From Methanofastidiosum sp. (GTDB lineage: Archaea; Methanobacteriota_B; Thermococci; Methanofastidiosales; Methanofastidiosaceae): a stretch of DNA of 58,688 nucleotides. The position numbers were made by a program, and so were the translations under genes. Each line of letters starts with the position of its first letter. The first letter of the stretch is position 1. The stretch spans positions 1-58,688 of the forward strand of contig JAHKLW010000022.1 of the NCBI GenBank assembly GCA_020854815.1, given 5' to 3'. Below the pieces are notes generated by a model that saw only the letters and a list, made by a program, of their open reading frames with translations, did no database searches and had not been told where the DNA came from. Of this stretch, positions 57,401 through 58,688 are shown in pieces.

Positions 57401-57809
57401 CTTCTCCTTTCAAAATCAGGTCATCTCTTCCTAACCCATGAAGACTACATGCCTGTGATTTTAACATTATAGGAAGCTTACCAATCTCTACTTCAACTGG
57501 CTCTCTTTCCTTTTCATCTATAACAGGTATAAACTCCAAATAAAGAGGAACAACATAGGAAAGACTCCTAAGCCTCGCTTCTTGGGGGTAAAAATCTCTC
57601 TTGGAACCATCTGCTTCTTTATATACAGGTTCTCCGGCCCGTATCTTACCAAATTTAACGTGAAATCCTTCAATGTCAGTTTCAATCTTAGCCTGTTCAT
57701 TAATTACTTCCTGAAGTCTTCTTCCAACAAAATCATTAAAAGAATCAAGATGCTGTCTTACGAAACCTTTTTCATTAAAAAATGACTCAATAACTGTCCA
57801 TCTATCCAA
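54495..57809 (-). CDS. rpoB: RNA polymerase subunit B, unsplit (RpoB)
   Basis: 1104 residues in one chain covering both B'' and B'. N-terminal lobe with [63 protein letters not shown] is split here as [59 protein letters not shown] and the zinc ribbon CGKCGS...CPICEEE follow. Start is TTG with GAGGTGATATTAG before it. Classical methanogens usually have two genes here; no internal stop/start pair is seen. Confidence 0.97.
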   Translation of the reverse strand: MDRWTVIESFFNEKGFVRQHLDSFNDFVGRRLQEVINEQAKIETDIEGFHVKFGKIRAGEPVYKEADGSKRDFYPQEARLRSLSYVVPLYLEFIPVIDEKEREPVEVEIGKLPIMLKSQACSLHGLGRDDLILKGEDARDPGGYFIINGAERVVVAIEDLAPNRILVEIDERLSVAIAKVFSTRSGFRALVTVERKKDGLLRVSFPSLPGKMPFVTLMKSLGLEKDIDIVNAVSSEKDIQKELLDNLEESMDITDKELALDYLGKRLAMGQQKEYRLKRAEMALDKYLLPHIGTEEADRLRKAYYLGIMANRVIELSLGKREADDKDHYANKRLKLAGDLLENLFRLSFVQLTRDIKYQLERTYARGRFEEGNEGDFVKKSVRADVLTERIRYAMATGTWPGGRMGISQLMDDTNFISRFSHLRRVLSPLSRTQPHFEARDLHPTHWGRICPSETPEGPNCGLVKNMALMSYISIGSNELDIQNYLFSLGLEQITDVAGLKAMTYIYLNGNLIGFVRDGKTFTETVRTDRRKSKIDNEANIVYYQITNEIHINCDPGRVRRPLIIVEDGKPLLTEDHIKAIERRAKSWSDLIAEGIIEYLDAEEEENTLIALSEEDLTPEYTHLEIYSPSILGVCASIVPFAEHNAAPRNSYGAGMGKQSLGFSQSNFKLKVETRGHLMYYPQMPIVKTKVMDAVGFNNRPAGQNFVVAVLSYLGYNIEDALIINKSSVDRGLGRTTFFRTYDSDERRYPGGQQDKFEMPEESVSGYRGPDAYENLDIDGFIRPESKVKGGDVLIGRTSPPRFLEELDEFGTAIEGRRETSIGVRPSEKGIIDLVLLSETEDGNKLVKIKARDERIPELGDKFASRHGQKGVLGFLCPQKDMPFTEHGITPDLIINPHAIPSRKTVGQILEMIGGKAGSLKAKTVDATLFAGEKEVDIRQILQNFGFKNTGRERLYNGITGEVIEADIFVGVCYYQKLHHMVADKIHARSRGPRQMLTRQPTEGKAREGGLRFGEMERDCLVGHGTSLLLKERLLDASDKADILICGKCGSLAVYDKLRNREYCPICEEETDIYPVEMSYAFKLLLEELKSMCLDPKLKLRDRA

Positions 57810-57821
57810 CTAATATCACCT

Positions 57822-58133
57822 CTATTCCTCCCCAGAATCCTCTTCAATTATTTCATCAACTAAATCTTCTTCTAATCCTTGTTTTATATCTTCGCCAATC
57901 ACATATCTATAGAAAACACTCCTTCCGGCAGGAGAATCGGATCTCACAATTTTTATTAAATCTCCAGATTTAGCTCCAATAATTTTTACAACGGGATCAG
58001 TTTCTAATATCAAGGGAAGTTTATCATGTGTTACGCCAAATCTCTGAAGAAGTTCGATAGATTCTTCTTCGTTAAGAATAGTATGTTCAGGGACAAATTC
58101 ATTATCCAATATATTAATCTTTTTTTTCGTCAT
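57822..58133 (-). CDS. rpoH: RNA polymerase subunit H (RpoH/RPB5 C-domain)
   Basis: 103 residues: EFVPEHTILNEEESIELLQRFGVTHDKLPLI, DPVVKIIGAKSGDLIKIVRSDSPAGRSVFYRYVI. This is the archaeal RPB5-like assembly domain, here with an acidic tail (about 20 residues, mostly E/D) beyond the usual end. SD AAGGAGAGGTAATA before ATG. First protein gene of the rpo operon, just downstream of tRNA-Lys. Confidence 0.95.
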   Translation of the reverse strand: MTKKKINILDNEFVPEHTILNEEESIELLQRFGVTHDKLPLILETDPVVKIIGAKSGDLIKIVRSDSPAGRSVFYRYVIGEDIKQGLEEDLVDEIIEEDSGEE

Positions 58134-58156
58134 TATTACCTCTCCTTGGATGTGAC

Positions 58157-58230
58157 GGGCTCGAGGGGATTTGAACCCCCGACTCCCGGCTTAAAAGGCC
58201 GGTGCTCTAGCCAGACTGAGCTACGAGCCC
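58157..58230 (-). tRNA. tRNA-Lys (anticodon TTT)
   Basis: 74 nt. Acceptor GGGCTCG/CGAGCCC, anticodon arm CCGGC-CTTTTAA-GCCGG (anticodon TTT), T arm GGGGG-TTCAAAT-CCCCT. CCA is not encoded (discriminator G then TCA). Confidence 0.95.
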
Positions 58231-58407
58231 GTATAAAAGGAGTTTTTTTTACAAAAAGCCTCTTCAGGGTGCAGATTTCAGCTTTTGGAATTGAAAATGG
58301 AGTGCTATTTAAGCTTTTCGGTGATTTCCTGAAGACGCATACAAGAATTTTATCACCTTATTTTCATATTAATGGCCTAATGCCTTTTTGCTAATTTATG
58401 ATTATTA

Positions 58408-58485
58408 TGGCGCCCGAGTCGGGATTTGAACCCGAGTCACAGGAGTGACAGTCCTGGATGATGGGCCGGGCTACACCACTCGGGC
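58408..58485 (-). tRNA. tRNA-Asp (anticodon GTC) with encoded CCA
   Basis: Acceptor GCCCGAG/CTCGGGC, anticodon arm CAGGA-CTGTCAC-TCCTG (anticodon GTC), T arm CTCGG-GTTCAAATC-CCGA. The discriminator G is followed by CCA in the DNA, unlike the other two tRNAs here. A TTAAATAT-type TATA box at 58517-58524 lies about 30 nt upstream. Confidence 0.95.
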
Positions 58486-58604
58486 ATAATAATGCAAATC
58501 CATCAATATGAAATGCATATTTAAGTCTTTCCATCTTCGTATCACAATGTGTAATCTGCTAAAAATTTCGCCTAGCTTTAAATCGCTCTTTTGCCTTAAA
58601 TGGC

Positions 58605-58688
58605 ATGAAGCTTAAGGATGCAGATCTTGAGGCGATTGTACTTAGGGTAACAAAGTACAAACTTCCCACAAGAATCGTTGCCTCTCAG
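58605..58688 (+). CDS. Start of an unidentified gene (runs off the window)
   Basis: 28 codons open to the edge (MKLKDADLEAIVLRVTKYKL then PTRIVASQ). Too short to identify. GCTTTAAATCG centred near 58580 is about 26 nt before this ATG, matching the leaderless-promoter geometry seen elsewhere, which supports a real gene here. Confidence 0.5.
   Translation, partial: MKLKDADLEAIVLRVTKYKLPTRIVASQ

Noticed and set aside
54495-57809. Several 60-160 codon ORFs opposite rpoB, rpoA1, fusA and tuf
   Set aside because: They are antisense shadows of highly conserved genes, without own SD or family similarity.
58319-58357. GGTGAT...ATCACC inverted repeat as a functional hairpin
   Set aside because: The stem is only 6 bp with a 26-nt loop, and no adjacent gene makes use of it.

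Overview
This is a low-GC archaeal chromosome segment. The evidence is a complete archaeal RNA polymerase/ribosomal/elongation-factor cluster (rpoH-rpoB-rpoA1-rpoA2-rpl30e-nusA-rps12-rps7-EF-2-EF-1alpha-rps10), archaeal prefoldin, Taw1, Trm5, a CTP-type riboflavin kinase, and promoters with TATA boxes about 26 nt from start codons. A SepRS gene (O-phosphoseryl-tRNA synthetase) points to methanogens or their relatives, while RpoB is one unsplit polypeptide, unlike the split B''/B' of most classical methanogens. That pairing would fit a deep euryarchaeal methanogen such as Methanofastidiosa (WSA2). The placement is inference, not proof.

Layout. 1-6.2 kb (minus strand): the N-terminal part of a large secreted surface protein, sepS with a SecB-like gene overlapping its start, taw1, a DHH phosphoesterase and prefoldin beta. 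6.3-8.8 kb (plus): NMN adenylyltransferase, then a thiamine-salvage run (ThiT importer, thiamine pyrophosphokinase, E1/ThiF-like protein). 8.8-20.5 kb: mixed housekeeping and surface genes, including a cysteine-rich lipoprotein, an acyltransferase-like membrane protein, MBL hydrolase, a histone-fold protein with a coiled-coil tail, a flavoprotein, a C-type-lectin-like secreted protein, RNase Z, DUF2284, DUF371, Trm5, UMP kinase, riboflavin kinase, a small GTPase, a lipoprotein RidA and an SDR.

20.5-43.7 kb is accessory: a beta-helix surface protein, PAS sensors, cytosine deaminase, Trk potassium uptake, a DMT exporter, a type I restriction-modification operon (hsdR-hsdS-hsdM), a single-repeat TBP-like protein, an ABC exporter, DJ-1, AzlCD and GNATs. 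Most broken genes lie here: a DUF454 gene, a flavodoxin, and two PAS genes truncated at one shared head-on junction. 43.7-58.7 kb returns to core genes, with tRNA-Ser, the long translation/transcription operon on the minus strand, and tRNA-Lys and tRNA-Asp.

Most notable: (i) two genes whose Shine-Dalgarno and promoter geometry imply AUU and AUA start codons; (ii) a stand-alone half-TBP in which both DNA-kinking phenylalanines are tyrosines; (iii) a histone fold with a C-terminal coiled coil; (iv) the PAS inversion junction; (v) several single-base frameshifts confined to accessory genes. I did not see a convincing new multi-gene defence or biosynthetic system. All functional calls are by eye from motifs and remembered family sequences; no database search was run.
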